Positions 34,600 through 44,146 of a stretch of 64,000 nucleotides of DNA are shown one piece after another. This stretch comes from Bradyrhizobium commune (lineage in GTDB: Bacteria; Pseudomonadota; Alphaproteobacteria; Rhizobiales; Xanthobacteraceae). The stretch spans positions 3,348,001-3,412,000 of the forward strand of contig NZ_CP061379.1 in the NCBI RefSeq assembly GCF_015624505.1, given 5' to 3'. The notes under the pieces are model-generated. The model was not told the DNA's origin. It searched no databases and was given only the letters and a program-made list of their open reading frames with translations. The translations under genes and the position numbers were made by a program. Numbering within the stretch: position 1 is the first letter of the stretch; the number at the start of each line of letters is the position of its first letter.

Positions 34600-34637
34600 G
34601 GTGTCGTTTCGCTTTTGTGATGGCAGCGTTCGCAACA

Positions 34638-34654
34638 ATTCATTTTCCGAGAAT
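34638..34654. promoter_or_regulatory. Candidate LysR binding site
   Basis: ATTC at 34638-34641 and GAAT at 34651-34654 form an inverted repeat containing the T-N11-A pattern of LysR-type operators, in the 97-base gap between the LysR gene and the nitronate monooxygenase gene. Confidence 0.45.
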
Positions 34655-34696
34655 GCTAGTCGCGCCTAGTCTGTCTGTCCAGACGGGGGAGGAGCC

Positions 34697-35677
34697 ATGC
34701 CGATCGCAACGCCGCTGACTACGTTGCTGGGGATTCAGCATCCCATCCTGCTGGCGCCGATGGACGTCCTCGCCGGCAGCCGGCTGGTGACGGCCGTGAG
34801 CCGCGCCGGCGGTTTCGGCATTCTGGGCGGTGGTTATGGCGAGGGGGCGTGGCTGGAGCAGGAGACGGCAAAGCTTGCCGGCCTGTCTGTGCCGTTCGGC
34901 ATCGGCTTCATCACCTGGAGCCTCGCCAAGCGGCCCGAGCTTCTCGACATCGCGCTTGCGGCAAAGCCATCCGCGATCATGTTGTCCTTTGGTGATCCCG
35001 CGCCGTTTGTGCCGAGGATCAAGTCGGCCGGCGCCAGTCTGATCTGCCAGGTGCAGGACCAGGCGATGGCGCAGCAGGCGCTCGATGCCGGCGCCGATGT
35101 CCTGATCGCGCAGGGGACGGAGGCGGGCGGTCACGGCGCCTCCCGCACCACGATCGATCTCGTGCCGGCCATCGTCGATCTTGCGGCGGGCCGCGTGCCG
35201 GTGGTGGCCGCCGGCGGCATCGCCGACGGACGTGGGCTTGCCGCCATGATGATGCTGGGGGCGAGCGGCGTGCTGCTCGGCACGCGCTTCTATGCAAGCC
35301 AGGAGGCTGACGGCGCCGATGAAGCCAAGCGGCGTATCTGCGCGGCGGATAGCGGCTCGACCGTGCGTGGCATCGTCTTTGATCTCTCGCGCAACAATAT
35401 CTGGCCGGCGCCCTTCACGGGACGCTGCCTGGTCAACGATCACGCCCGGCGCTGGATCGGCCGCGAGGTCGAGCTGATGCAGAATGTTGCCAGTGTTGCC
35501 GCCGATTATGCGGCTGCTAAAGCGGCCGGCAATTTCGACGTTGCCGCCGTGATTGCGGGCGAGGCGGTCGGACTGATCCATGATATTCCACCCGCGGCCG
35601 AAATCGTCGAGCGGATTGCGACGGAAGCCGAGCAGCACCTCGCCGGCCGGCGCAATTCGATCGTCTCCGCCGCCTGA
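34697..35677 (+). CDS. Nitronate monooxygenase-like FMN enzyme
   Basis: 326 residues, TIM-barrel flavoprotein of the NMO/2-nitropropane dioxygenase family. Visible are PILLAPMDVLAGSRL at the start, QGTEAGGHG near residue 143 (the conserved active-site His region) and VVAAGGIADGRG near 170, which with GVLLGTRF binds FMN phosphate. It oxidises alkyl nitronates or a related substrate. GGGGAGGAG precedes the ATG. Preceded by a divergent LysR gene and followed by a second, different family member. Confidence 0.9.
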   Translation: MPIATPLTTLLGIQHPILLAPMDVLAGSRLVTAVSRAGGFGILGGGYGEGAWLEQETAKLAGLSVPFGIGFITWSLAKRPELLDIALAAKPSAIMLSFGDPAPFVPRIKSAGASLICQVQDQAMAQQALDAGADVLIAQGTEAGGHGASRTTIDLVPAIVDLAAGRVPVVAAGGIADGRGLAAMMMLGASGVLLGTRFYASQEADGADEAKRRICAADSGSTVRGIVFDLSRNNIWPAPFTGRCLVNDHARRWIGREVELMQNVASVAADYAAAKAAGNFDVAAVIAGEAVGLIHDIPPAAEIVERIATEAEQHLAGRRNSIVSAA

Positions 35678-35694
35678 CAAGAAAGAGACACATC

Positions 35695-37127
<1,433 letters not shown>

Positions 37128-37145
37128 CTTTTAGGACCTGGTCCG

Positions 37146-37358
37146 ATGTGTCTGCTTTGCGACGATGAGAAGGCCTATCAAGCCTATATGAGCTATCTCG
37201 ACAAGATGGAGCGGCAGGGCAAGGCTGCCGACCCCAATGTCGCCGCCAATGCCGTGCTCGACGAGCTTGAGGCGGCGGCGAATGCGGCCGCGAAAAAAGA
37301 CGACCCGGCCAACGACAAGACCCTGTCTCCGTTCTTCTGCAGCCCGATCAATAAATGA
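37146..37358 (+). CDS. Small hypothetical protein between gatC and gatA
   Basis: 70 residues, acidic and Ala-rich: [20 protein letters not shown], then a helical region and the end [11 protein letters not shown]. It holds a CxxC pair (C2, C5) and a third Cys near the end (C65). It starts 18 bases after gatC and its stop overlaps the gatA start (ATGA), so it is co-translated with the amidotransferase. No known domain; a metal site or a role with GatCAB is conjecture. Confidence 0.7.
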   Translation: MCLLCDDEKAYQAYMSYLDKMERQGKAADPNVAANAVLDELEAAANAAAKKDDPANDKTLSPFFCSPINK

Positions 37359-38830
37359 CCGATTTGACATCGCTGACCCTCGCCGAGGCCCGCAAGGGCC
37401 TCGCCGACAAGACTTTCACGTCACTCGAGCTGACCGACGCGCATCTGAGCGCGATCGAGCAAGCGCGCGTGCTCAACGCCTTTGTGCTGGAGACGCCGGA
37501 CCAGGCGCGCAGCATGGCGCGCGAGGCCGACGCCAAGATCGCCAAGGGTGAGGTGGGGCCGCTCGCCGGCATCCCGCTCGGCATCAAGGATCTGTTCGCG
37601 ACCAAGGGCGTGCGCACCACGGCGTGCTCGAAGATTCTCGGCAATTTCGTGCCGACTTACGAGTCGACCGTGACCTCGCAGCTCTGGCGCGACGGCGCCG
37701 TGATGCTCGGCAAGCTCAACAATGACGAGTTCGCGATGGGCTCGGCCAACGAGACCTCGTGCTTCGGTCCGGTTGGCAATCCCTGGCGGCGCGAGGGAAG
37801 CAACACGACACTGGTGCCGGGCGGCTCGTCCGGCGGCTCGGCCTCGGCCGTCGCCGCGCTGCTGTGCATGGGTGCGACTGCGACGGACACCGGCGGCTCG
37901 ATCCGTCAGCCGGCGGCGTTCACCGCGACCGTCGGCATCAAGCCGACCTATGGCCGTTGCTCGCGCTGGGGCATCGTGGCGTTTGCCTCGTCGCTCGACC
38001 AGGCCGGTCCGATCGCGCGCAGCACGCGCGATGCGGCGATGCTGCTGCGCTCGATGGCCGGCCACGATCCGAAGGACACGACGTCGGTCGACGTGGCCGT
38101 GCCGGACTACGAGGCCGCGATCGGCAAGTCCGTGAAGGGCCTCAGGATCGGCATCCCCAAGGAATATCGCCTCGATGGCATGCCGGCCGAGATCGAAAAA
38201 CTCTGGAGCGAGGGTGCGGCCTGGCTCAAGGCCGCCGGTGCCGAGCTCGTCGAAGTCTCGCTGCCGCACACCAAATACGCGCTGCCGGCCTATTACATCG
38301 TGGCGCCGGCGGAGGCGTCCTCCAATCTCGCGCGCTATGACGGCGTGCGCTACGGCCTGCGCGAGCAGGGCAAGAACATCATCGAGCAGTATGAGAACAC
38401 CCGCGCCGAAGGATTTGGTGCCGAGGTGCGTCGCCGCGTCATGATCGGCACCTATGTGCTCTCGGCCGGCTATTACGACGCTTATTATCTGCGCGCGCAG
38501 AAGGTGCGCACGCTGATCAAGAAGGACTTTGAGGATTGCTTCGCCAAGGGCGTCAACGCGATCCTGACGCCGGCGACGCCGTCGGCGGCGTTCGGCATCG
38601 GCGAGAAGGGCGGCGCCGATCCCGTCGAGATGTATCTCAACGACATCTTCACGGTGACTGTGAACATGGCGGGCCTGCCCGGCATCGCCGTGCCCGCCGG
38701 CAAGGATGCGCAGGGCCTGCCACTCGGCCTGCAACTGATCGGCCGGCCCTTCGATGAGGAAACGCTGTTCTCGCTCGGCGAGGTGATCGAGCAGGCGGCC
38801 GGCCGCTTCACGCCCGCGAGGTGGTGGTGA
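37355..38830 (+). CDS. gatA: Asp-tRNA(Asn)/Glu-tRNA(Gln) amidotransferase subunit A
   Basis: 491 residues, amidase-signature glutaminase subunit. Catalytic Lys in [14 protein letters not shown] (about residue 76), [13 protein letters not shown] near 152 with the cis-Ser, and [13 protein letters not shown] near 177 with the nucleophile. It releases ammonia from glutamine for GatB. Its ATG overlaps the preceding small gene and its stop overlaps the next small gene. Confidence 0.97.
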   Translation: MTDLTSLTLAEARKGLADKTFTSLELTDAHLSAIEQARVLNAFVLETPDQARSMAREADAKIAKGEVGPLAGIPLGIKDLFATKGVRTTACSKILGNFVPTYESTVTSQLWRDGAVMLGKLNNDEFAMGSANETSCFGPVGNPWRREGSNTTLVPGGSSGGSASAVAALLCMGATATDTGGSIRQPAAFTATVGIKPTYGRCSRWGIVAFASSLDQAGPIARSTRDAAMLLRSMAGHDPKDTTSVDVAVPDYEAAIGKSVKGLRIGIPKEYRLDGMPAEIEKLWSEGAAWLKAAGAELVEVSLPHTKYALPAYYIVAPAEASSNLARYDGVRYGLREQGKNIIEQYENTRAEGFGAEVRRRVMIGTYVLSAGYYDAYYLRAQKVRTLIKKDFEDCFAKGVNAILTPATPSAAFGIGEKGGADPVEMYLNDIFTVTVNMAGLPGIAVPAGKDAQGLPLGLQLIGRPFDEETLFSLGEVIEQAAGRFTPARWW

Positions 38831-39123
38831 ATGTCGCTGGCTTCATCGCAAGCCTCGACGGCGCGGCGCCCGCGCCGGAGCTGAGCGCGCCGCTCGCCGG
38901 TCTGTGGTGGGCCGCGAAGGGCGACTGGGACCAGGCGCACAGAATCGTTCAGGACGACAATGGCCGCGACGCCGCCTGGGTGCATGCCTATCTGCATCGC
39001 GTTGAAGGCGATCCCGGCAATGCCGGCTACTGGTACCGCCAGGCCGGCCAGGTCGCGGCCAAGGATTCATTGGAAGCGGAGTGGGAGCGGATCGCTGCCG
39101 CGCTGCTCGGGAGCAAGACATGA
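38827..39123 (+). CDS. Small conserved protein between gatA and gatB
   Basis: 98 residues. The signature [20 protein letters not shown] then [27 protein letters not shown] is a helical, TPR-like pattern that I recognise from a widespread family of small uncharacterised proteins. The start is one of three GTG codons at 38821-38829; the last, 38827, overlaps the gatA stop as GTGA. Its stop overlaps the gatB start as ATGA. Function unknown. Confidence 0.75.
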   Translation: MNVAGFIASLDGAAPAPELSAPLAGLWWAAKGDWDQAHRIVQDDNGRDAAWVHAYLHRVEGDPGNAGYWYRQAGQVAAKDSLEAEWERIAAALLGSKT

Positions 39124-40598
39124 GCACGGCCACGCACAAGTTTCTTAAAGGCGCCACCGGGGATTGGGAGATGGTCATCGGCATGGAGATCCATGCCCAG
39201 GTGACCTCGCACTCAAAACTGTTCTCGGGCGCTTCGACCGCGTTCGGCGGCGAGCCGAACAGCCACGTCTCGCTGGTCGATGCGGCGATGCCGGGCATGC
39301 TGCCCGTCATCAACGAGGAATGCGTCAGGCAGGCTGTCCGGACTGGGCTTGGCCTCAACGCGAAGATCAATCTGCGGTCGGTGTTCGATCGAAAGAACTA
39401 TTTCTATCCGGACCTGCCGCAGGGCTACCAGATCAGCCAGTACAAGTCGCCGGTGGTGGGCGAGGGCGAGGTTCTGCTCGAGCTCGACGGCGGCCGCAAC
39501 GTCACCGTCGGCATCGAGCGGCTGCATCTGGAGCAGGACGCCGGCAAGTTGCTGCACGACCAGTCGCCGACCATGTCCTATGTCGATCTCAACCGCTCCG
39601 GCGTGGCGCTGATGGAGATCGTCTCCAAGCCCGACATCCGCGATGCCGAGCAGGCCAAGGCCTACGTGACCAAGCTCCGCTCGATCCTGCGCTATCTCGG
39701 CACCTGTGATGGCGACATGGAGAAGGGAAGTCTGCGCGCAGACGTCAACGTTTCCGTGCGCAAGCCGGGCGGCCCGCTCGGCACCCGCTGCGAGATCAAG
39801 AACATGAACTCGATCACCTTCATCGGTCAGGCGATCGAGTATGAAGCGAGGCGCCAGATCGAAATCCTCGAGGACGGCGGCGCGATCGACCAGGAAACGC
39901 GGCTCTACGACCCCAACAAGGGCGAGACGCGCTCGATGCGCTCGAAAGAAGAGGCGCACGACTATCGCTACTTCCCCGATCCGGATCTGCTGCCGCTGGA
40001 GTTCTCGCAAGACTTCGTCGACGGGCTGAAGTCGAAGCTGCCCGAGCTGCCGGACCAGAAGAAGACGCGCTTCGTCGCCGATTTCGGCCTGTCTGCCTAT
40101 GACGCGAGCGTGCTGGTCGCCGAGCGCGAGAGCGCGGTGTTCTACGAGACCGTGCTGGACAAGCTCGCCAACCGCGCCCGCGACGGCAAGATGGCGGCGA
40201 ACTGGGTGATCAACGAGTTGTTCGGCCGTCTCAACAAGGAAGGCCGGGATATTACGGCCTCTCCAGTCAGTGCCGAGCAGCTGGCTGCGATCATCGACCT
40301 GATCGGCGAGGGCGTCATCTCGGGCAAGATCGCCAAGGATCTGTTCGAGATTGTCTGGAACGAGGGTGGCGATCCCCGCGCGCTGGTCGAAAGCCGCGGC
40401 ATGAAGCAGGTGACCGATCTTTCGGCGATCGAGAAGGTGGTCGACGACATCATCGCGGCCAATCCCGACAAGGCCGCGCAGGTCAAGGACAAGCCGCAGT
40501 CGCTCGGCTGGTTCGTCGGCCAGGTGATGAAGTCGTCGGGCGGCAAGGCCAACCCGCAGAGCGTCAACGACCTGCTCAAATCCAAGCTCGGCGTCTGA
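39120..40598 (+). CDS. gatB: Asp-tRNA(Asn)/Glu-tRNA(Gln) amidotransferase subunit B
   Basis: 492 residues. Kinase-like cradle domain with [22 protein letters not shown] at the start, the conserved [18 protein letters not shown] near residue 95, and [11 protein letters not shown]; the C-terminal YqeY-like tail domain spans about 350-492 and ends [12 protein letters not shown]. It phosphorylates and amidates the misacylated tRNA. The ATG overlaps the preceding gene's stop by 4 bases. Confidence 0.97.
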   Translation: MSTATHKFLKGATGDWEMVIGMEIHAQVTSHSKLFSGASTAFGGEPNSHVSLVDAAMPGMLPVINEECVRQAVRTGLGLNAKINLRSVFDRKNYFYPDLPQGYQISQYKSPVVGEGEVLLELDGGRNVTVGIERLHLEQDAGKLLHDQSPTMSYVDLNRSGVALMEIVSKPDIRDAEQAKAYVTKLRSILRYLGTCDGDMEKGSLRADVNVSVRKPGGPLGTRCEIKNMNSITFIGQAIEYEARRQIEILEDGGAIDQETRLYDPNKGETRSMRSKEEAHDYRYFPDPDLLPLEFSQDFVDGLKSKLPELPDQKKTRFVADFGLSAYDASVLVAERESAVFYETVLDKLANRARDGKMAANWVINELFGRLNKEGRDITASPVSAEQLAAIIDLIGEGVISGKIAKDLFEIVWNEGGDPRALVESRGMKQVTDLSAIEKVVDDIIAANPDKAAQVKDKPQSLGWFVGQVMKSSGGKANPQSVNDLLKSKLGV

Positions 40599-40614
40599 CA
40601 CCGCACGTTCGAAC

Positions 40615-40644
40615 GAGGTGACGGGATGCGCTTCGTCACCTCGC
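40615..40644 (+). terminator. Hairpin after gatB, probable terminator
   Basis: CGAGGTGACG (40615-40624) and CGTCACCTCG (40635-40644) form a perfect 10-base-pair stem with a 10-base loop, 17 bases after the gatB stop. There is no good U-tract. Confidence 0.5.
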
Positions 40645-41166
40645 TTCAGCTTTCGATGCGACGTTCGCGCGCATCCTCGACGGCAGACTTCGTCCCGATC
40701 GACGGCGATGCAGCGCCCGAATCGCCGTCGCGCGATTCGCGCAAAACGGCGACCTGCACACGCTCCGACGAGCATTTCCGCCGTTAAGCATGAAAATATT
40801 TTCGTTGCCAAAATTCGCGACTCAGAGTCCGCGGAGCGCGTCCGCACGGCGACGAAGCGAGACGCGACGTGCATCGCCGCGTTGATCATGCGCAATACGC
40901 AAGTGCAGAATAATACTTGCTGCATAGAGTTTTCTTGCAGTCGCCACGCGCGCCGACGTCGATGCAGCGATCGCTCCGCGTGATCGCAAGCACATGTCTC
41001 TGCGAGCACGCGCATCGCGCTCGCCAAGCGCACGCGCACTGCGTCGTCAACACTTCCTTAAGTGAGAAGATGTTTTTTTCGTCGTGTTGGTGTATTCGGG
41101 GTGAGTGCACATTCGATCCCCGAATGCGCGCAGCGATTAAAGCCATCTCACACATCGGAGGGCAAC
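40645..41166. promoter_or_regulatory. Gene-free leader region of the histone-like peptide gene
   Basis: About 520 bases without a convincing gene. Visible are a 12-base AT-rich palindrome GAAAATATTTTC (40792-40803), a FixK/FNR-type box TTGATCATGCGCAA (40882-40895), a small hairpin CACTT-CCTT-AAGTG (41051-41064) followed by seven T, and a second hairpin ATTCGGGG/CCCCGAAT (41094-41101, 41118-41125). The hairpin/T-run/hairpin order could be an attenuator, but the first stem is weak. Confidence 0.4.
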
Positions 41167-41259
41167 ATGGCCAAGAAAGCGAAGAAGGCGAAGAAGGCGA
41201 AGAGCGCAGTGAAGAAGACTGCGAAGAAGACCCGCAAGGTCGCGAAGAAGAAGAAGTAA
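41167..41259 (+). CDS. Histone-H1-like lysine-rich peptide (30 residues)
   Basis: Thirty residues, about half of them lysine: it opens MAKKAKKAKKAK, continues SAVKKTAKKT, and ends RKVAKKKK. The composition resembles the C-terminal tail of histone H1 or of the Lys/Ala tails of TopA here. GGAGGG five bases before the ATG is a strong ribosome binding site, which argues for real translation. A 9-base-pair hairpin follows 15 bases after the stop. Probably a DNA- or RNA-binding peptide; no specific function is known to me. Confidence 0.7.
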   Translation: MAKKAKKAKKAKSAVKKTAKKTRKVAKKKK

Positions 41260-41274
41260 CTTCGCTTCTGAAGT

Positions 41275-41294
41275 TGCCGGCTCTTGAGCCGGCA
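41275..41294 (+). terminator. Hairpin after the histone-like peptide gene
   Basis: TGCCGGCTC (41275-41283) and GAGCCGGCA (41286-41294) form a perfect 9-base-pair stem. No U-tract follows, so it may be a transcript-stabilising or rho-assisted 3' end. Confidence 0.5.
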
Positions 41295-41883
41295 CGTCAT
41301 CAGCGCCCCCTAGAGGTTCTGGTCGACGATAGAGGGTGTCGGCGAGACATCAGGTCAACGGTCGGATCGTCAGCTTTCACGAGTTCGCTCGTCAGAGTCC
41401 GGTCCGGCAGAAGAAACGAGTTTTCTTCGTTCGGTGCGGTTGTCCTTGATCGAGGGCTCCGCAATTTCACAAGCGGCCTTTGGGCCGACGTGGAATCTGG
41501 TCCTGACGTGTTCGCCGACGCCCTCGTTCCCTGAGGCCGGGGTATTGCCGGCATCCCATCTCCCACATTGCTGACCTGATCGCGACGTCGTCGCGTTGCG
41601 CTGTTGCCTTGGCCGATCGGCCTTGAGGCAGGCGAGGGCTGCGGCGAACTGTCGTTGTCGCGACGGTCGTCGCTCGGGCGCAATTGCCGAGCGGTTGCCC
41701 CGATGCCGGTCTCGGTCTTCGCGGCCTGCCGGCCTGATTGCCGCAGACGGGCGCTCGGCCCCGAGCTGTCAGGCGGTCTTCCAGCGCAGCGCCCCCACAA
41801 ATTGTAGCCACAGGACACACGCCACCGCGCGCGATGGTTATCGATGTCCCAAAATCCCACGGTAAACCAAATCTGACGAATCG

Positions 41884-41910
41884 CAGAAGTGCCTGCAAAT
41901 CAGGGACTTC
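41884..41910. repeat. Hairpin with one mismatch
   Basis: AGAAGT and CCTG (41884-41894) pair with CAGG and ACTTCT (41900-41910), ten base pairs interrupted by a single G/G mismatch, around a CAAAT loop. Not adjacent to a gene end. Role unknown. Confidence 0.5.
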
Positions 41911-42045
41911 TCGAACTGCACGCGGGCGCGCCGGGCGCCTCCGTTTACGTTCGCTTCATCGCGATACTTAAACTGCCATTCAAATTTGCCCGCCATCATC
42001 GTCTTCAACAAGCCGGCAAACGGCATTGGGGATGAGTTGAACAGC

Positions 42046-42069
42046 GCATGATCCCGGGAAGGATCATGC
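42046..42069. repeat. GCATGATCC palindrome
   Basis: GCATGATCC (42046-42054) and GGATCATGC (42061-42069) are perfect inverses around CGGGAA. The sequence looks like a shortened form of the abundant GCATGATC...GATCATGC intergenic repeat of Rhizobiales. It lies upstream of the Sel1-like gene. Confidence 0.6.
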
Positions 42070-42134
42070 AAATCAAAGTTGGACGGGAGCCGCGCTCGGG
42101 GGAACGAGACGGCACAAGAAAAAGGGGATGCGTT

Positions 42135-42401
42135 ATGTTTCAGGGAACTTTCGATCTGGAGATGGCGACGCCGATCGACGCAAGCGCGCTGTCGGATGTG
42201 CTGTTCGAGCGCGGGATGTATTGGGCGAGCGGCCGTTCAGGCCTCGTCGATCTCGTCGCCGCGCACAAATGGTTCAACCTCGCTGCCCTGAAGGGCCGCA
42301 AGGACGCCGTCGCGTTGCGCCAGGAAGTCGCCGGCCAGATGTCGGATACCGAGATCTCGGCCGCGCAGCGCGAGGCGAGGGCGTGGGTCTCCGCGCACTG
42401 A
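42135..42401 (+). CDS. Small Sel1-repeat protein
   Basis: 88 residues beginning MFQGTFDLEMATPIDASALS. A single Sel1-like (TPR-related) helix pair is visible: DVLFERGMYWASGRSGLVDL then VAAHKWFNLAALKGRKDAVAL, ending QREARAWVSAH. AAGGGG seven to eight bases before the ATG supports the start. Sel1 repeats mediate protein-protein contact; partner unknown. It is the only ordinary-looking protein gene in this gene-poor stretch. Confidence 0.7.
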   Translation: MFQGTFDLEMATPIDASALSDVLFERGMYWASGRSGLVDLVAAHKWFNLAALKGRKDAVALRQEVAGQMSDTEISAAQREARAWVSAH

Positions 42402-42495
42402 GCGGAGACAGGCGCCAAGACCCCTTGTTTTCACGGGTCAGCCTCGTTGCGTTGAATCAAGAGCCTGCAAAAACGGCCCAAGAACGGGTCACTGG

Positions 42496-42699
42496 CTGCC
42501 GATTCAGATCGCGCTCGACAACTGCGATCTGGAACTCGGACGGCCACACAAAACGGGCATCCTGCCCTGGACGTTTCCATGCCGGCGCAAGTCCGGGGTG
42601 TGGTTCAATGTCTGGGCCGGCGAGCCGGTGCTGATTTCGCCCTCAGTGGCGGATCTGGCGTTCCCAGCCGTGAGACGCGGGCGCGCGCATATAAGATGA
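42496..42699 (+). pseudogene. Possible coding remnant
   Basis: An open frame of 67 codons without a clear start codon reads LPIQIALDNCDLELGRPHKT, then GILPWTFPCRRKSGVWFNVW and ends at TGA 42697. The LPWTFPCRR...W segment resembles a small Bradyrhizobium protein family I recall only loosely. The lack of a start and ribosome binding site suggests a fragment. Function unknown. Confidence 0.35.
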
Positions 42700-42846
42700 G
42701 CCGCGAATCGGTCTGCCTGAGCGACACGCAAATCCTTGCGTCAGGCTTGCGCGGCCATCGCGATGCCGACTTTCAGGTGAAAGAACGCACCAGCCCCAAT
42801 TCTGCCGCTTGCGGCTCGGCGCCGGGTCGGGCATACCGCGCATATT

Positions 42847-42940
42847 GGAGACGTGGCCGAGTGGCTGAAGGCGGCGGTTTGCTAAACCGTTATAGGCTTG
42901 TAAAGGCCTATCGAGGGTTCGAATCCCTCCGTCTCCGCCA
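42847..42940 (+). tRNA. tRNA-Ser (anticodon GCT)
   Basis: The acceptor stem GGAGACG pairs with CGTCTCC at the 3' end, followed by G and an encoded CCA (42938-42940). The anticodon loop TTGCTAA has GCT at 42881-42883, reading AGC/AGT serine codons. A long variable arm (TATAGGCTTGTAAAGGCCTA) identifies a class II tRNA, and the T-loop GTTCGAATC is standard. No integrase or duplicated 3' end was seen nearby. Confidence 0.97.
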
Positions 42941-43058
42941 TGCAGCCGGTCAAGATTTTGATTTTGCTCAGGTTTCCTGACGGCAGCGCGTCTGTCTGAG
43001 CTCAGTTTCAGGCCCGCGCTGTCCAATCTCACAATTTGCCCACAAACACCTGTCGGCG

Positions 43059-43571
43059 TTGCGGCTACGGGCTCTGCCCGCGCAGAACCGAGCCGACAAG
43101 GCGATAGCCTTCAATCCCGACTTTGCTGACGCATATGCAAGCAAAGGCGACGGTTTGAAGAGCTCAAGCGCAATGAGAGCATCTGTCGGATTGCGTCATC
43201 GCCGATCACGTCTTGCTGCCGGACTCAAACCGCCAGTCCTGCGACGAGAAGGTCGTTCGTTTGCTCGGCAGTTTCATCGCGCGACAATGAAGGCGAGTAA
43301 GCAGACGGACGAATGCCCGATCGCGCCGATCACGATTTGCAGGCGGTATGGACGACGCACATTGGAAATGGCTTCGCAGGATGTGTCGCGGCGCGCTTTG
43401 CTTGATGCCGCAGGTCTGCCTGAATTGATCACGCGAACGTGCGAGGATTGTGAGGCGCTCGCGAACCAGCGCTTTACACGCGGCGCCCTCGAGGCAGCCT
43501 ACGAGGCCATGCCGCAAAGATATCAGGCTGGATTGCCGCCGGAACATATCGACGTTCAGGCGCAGCGATGA
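43059..43571 (+). pseudogene. Decayed TPR/GT41 (OGT/SPINDLY-like) glycosyltransferase gene
   Basis: Fragments of one protein family appear in order but in three different frames. Frame 1 holds a TPR piece, ADKAIAFNPDFADAYASKGD (about 43092-43151). A second frame continues it as FEELKRNES from 43154. A third reads DCVIADHVLLPDSNRQSCDE and then KVVRLLGSFIARQ, ending at TGA 43288-43290; this matches the IAD...P...EKVV segment of GT41 enzymes. Frame 1 then gives the C-terminal part, LLDAAGLPELITRTCEDCEA and later AAYEAMPQRYQAGLPPEHI. At least two frameshifts and large internal deletions make it inactive. Coordinates are of the readable remnant. Confidence 0.75.
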
Positions 43572-44146
43572 CGGAGGCCCTCATCCGAACAGCTATCACC
43601 GTGTGAGTTGCGTGTTGCGGGTCGGGCAGGGGACGACATCGCGCATATAGAGTGTCTGTGCGCCGTTGAGCCTGCTGCGGAGATGGGCCGATTCCCTGAG
43701 CGATGGGGCGTCCCACGGCCCCTCGACGATTCCCGCGATTCGATCGCGTCAGAACCGCAACACCGCCTCTCCGTGCTGGCGATCGTTTGCCGAGAATTTC
43801 GGCGGCAAATGGAACCGGTTATAAAATGACAATAAATTCAATGGCTTGCGCGGGCGACTTGATCACATCTGCGTGTTATTTGTGCAACACCCGTTGGAAA
43901 ACACGCTTCATTGGCTCGTTTCGGAGCGTTCTCTTGTTGTGTGTGCAAGGGCCTTCGGTAATTGTGACTGAGCGACGGAGGGGGGCATCCCGAGGTCGTC
44001 CCGTTTAGGTCTTTCGCTTAAGTCCCTCGCGTTCATGCGGGTGTGTCCGAAGACGCGAAGGTGACCAAAGCGGTGATTTAGAGGGGGTTGGGGAATTGGC
44101 CGTTCGGGTCAGTGACCTTCCCTGAAGAGCAACTTGGAGGTTTAAC
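43572..44146. promoter_or_regulatory. Upstream region of the porin gene
   Basis: 575 bases between the pseudogene and the porin. No credible gene. The porin leader lies at the right end, with GGAGG before the ATG. I could not pick a convincing -35/-10 pair. Confidence 0.45.

Larger units (their letters stand above)
41295..42134. other. 840 bases without a supportable gene
   Basis: Several overlapping short frames on both strands are Arg/Ser/Pro-rich and look like random high-GC translation. Two structures stand out: a hairpin at 41884-41910 and a GCATGATCC palindrome at 42046-42069. The region may be decayed DNA, like the pseudogene further right. Confidence 0.5.

Noticed and set aside
40882..40895. 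FixK box taken as proof of oxygen control of the histone-like gene
   Set aside because: The degenerate pattern should occur several times by chance in 64 kb, and no -10 element at the right distance is convincing; kept only as a candidate.
41300..41860. 186-codon leftward frame
   Set aside because: Arg/Ser/Pro-rich random-looking translation, no ribosome binding site, no recognisable family.
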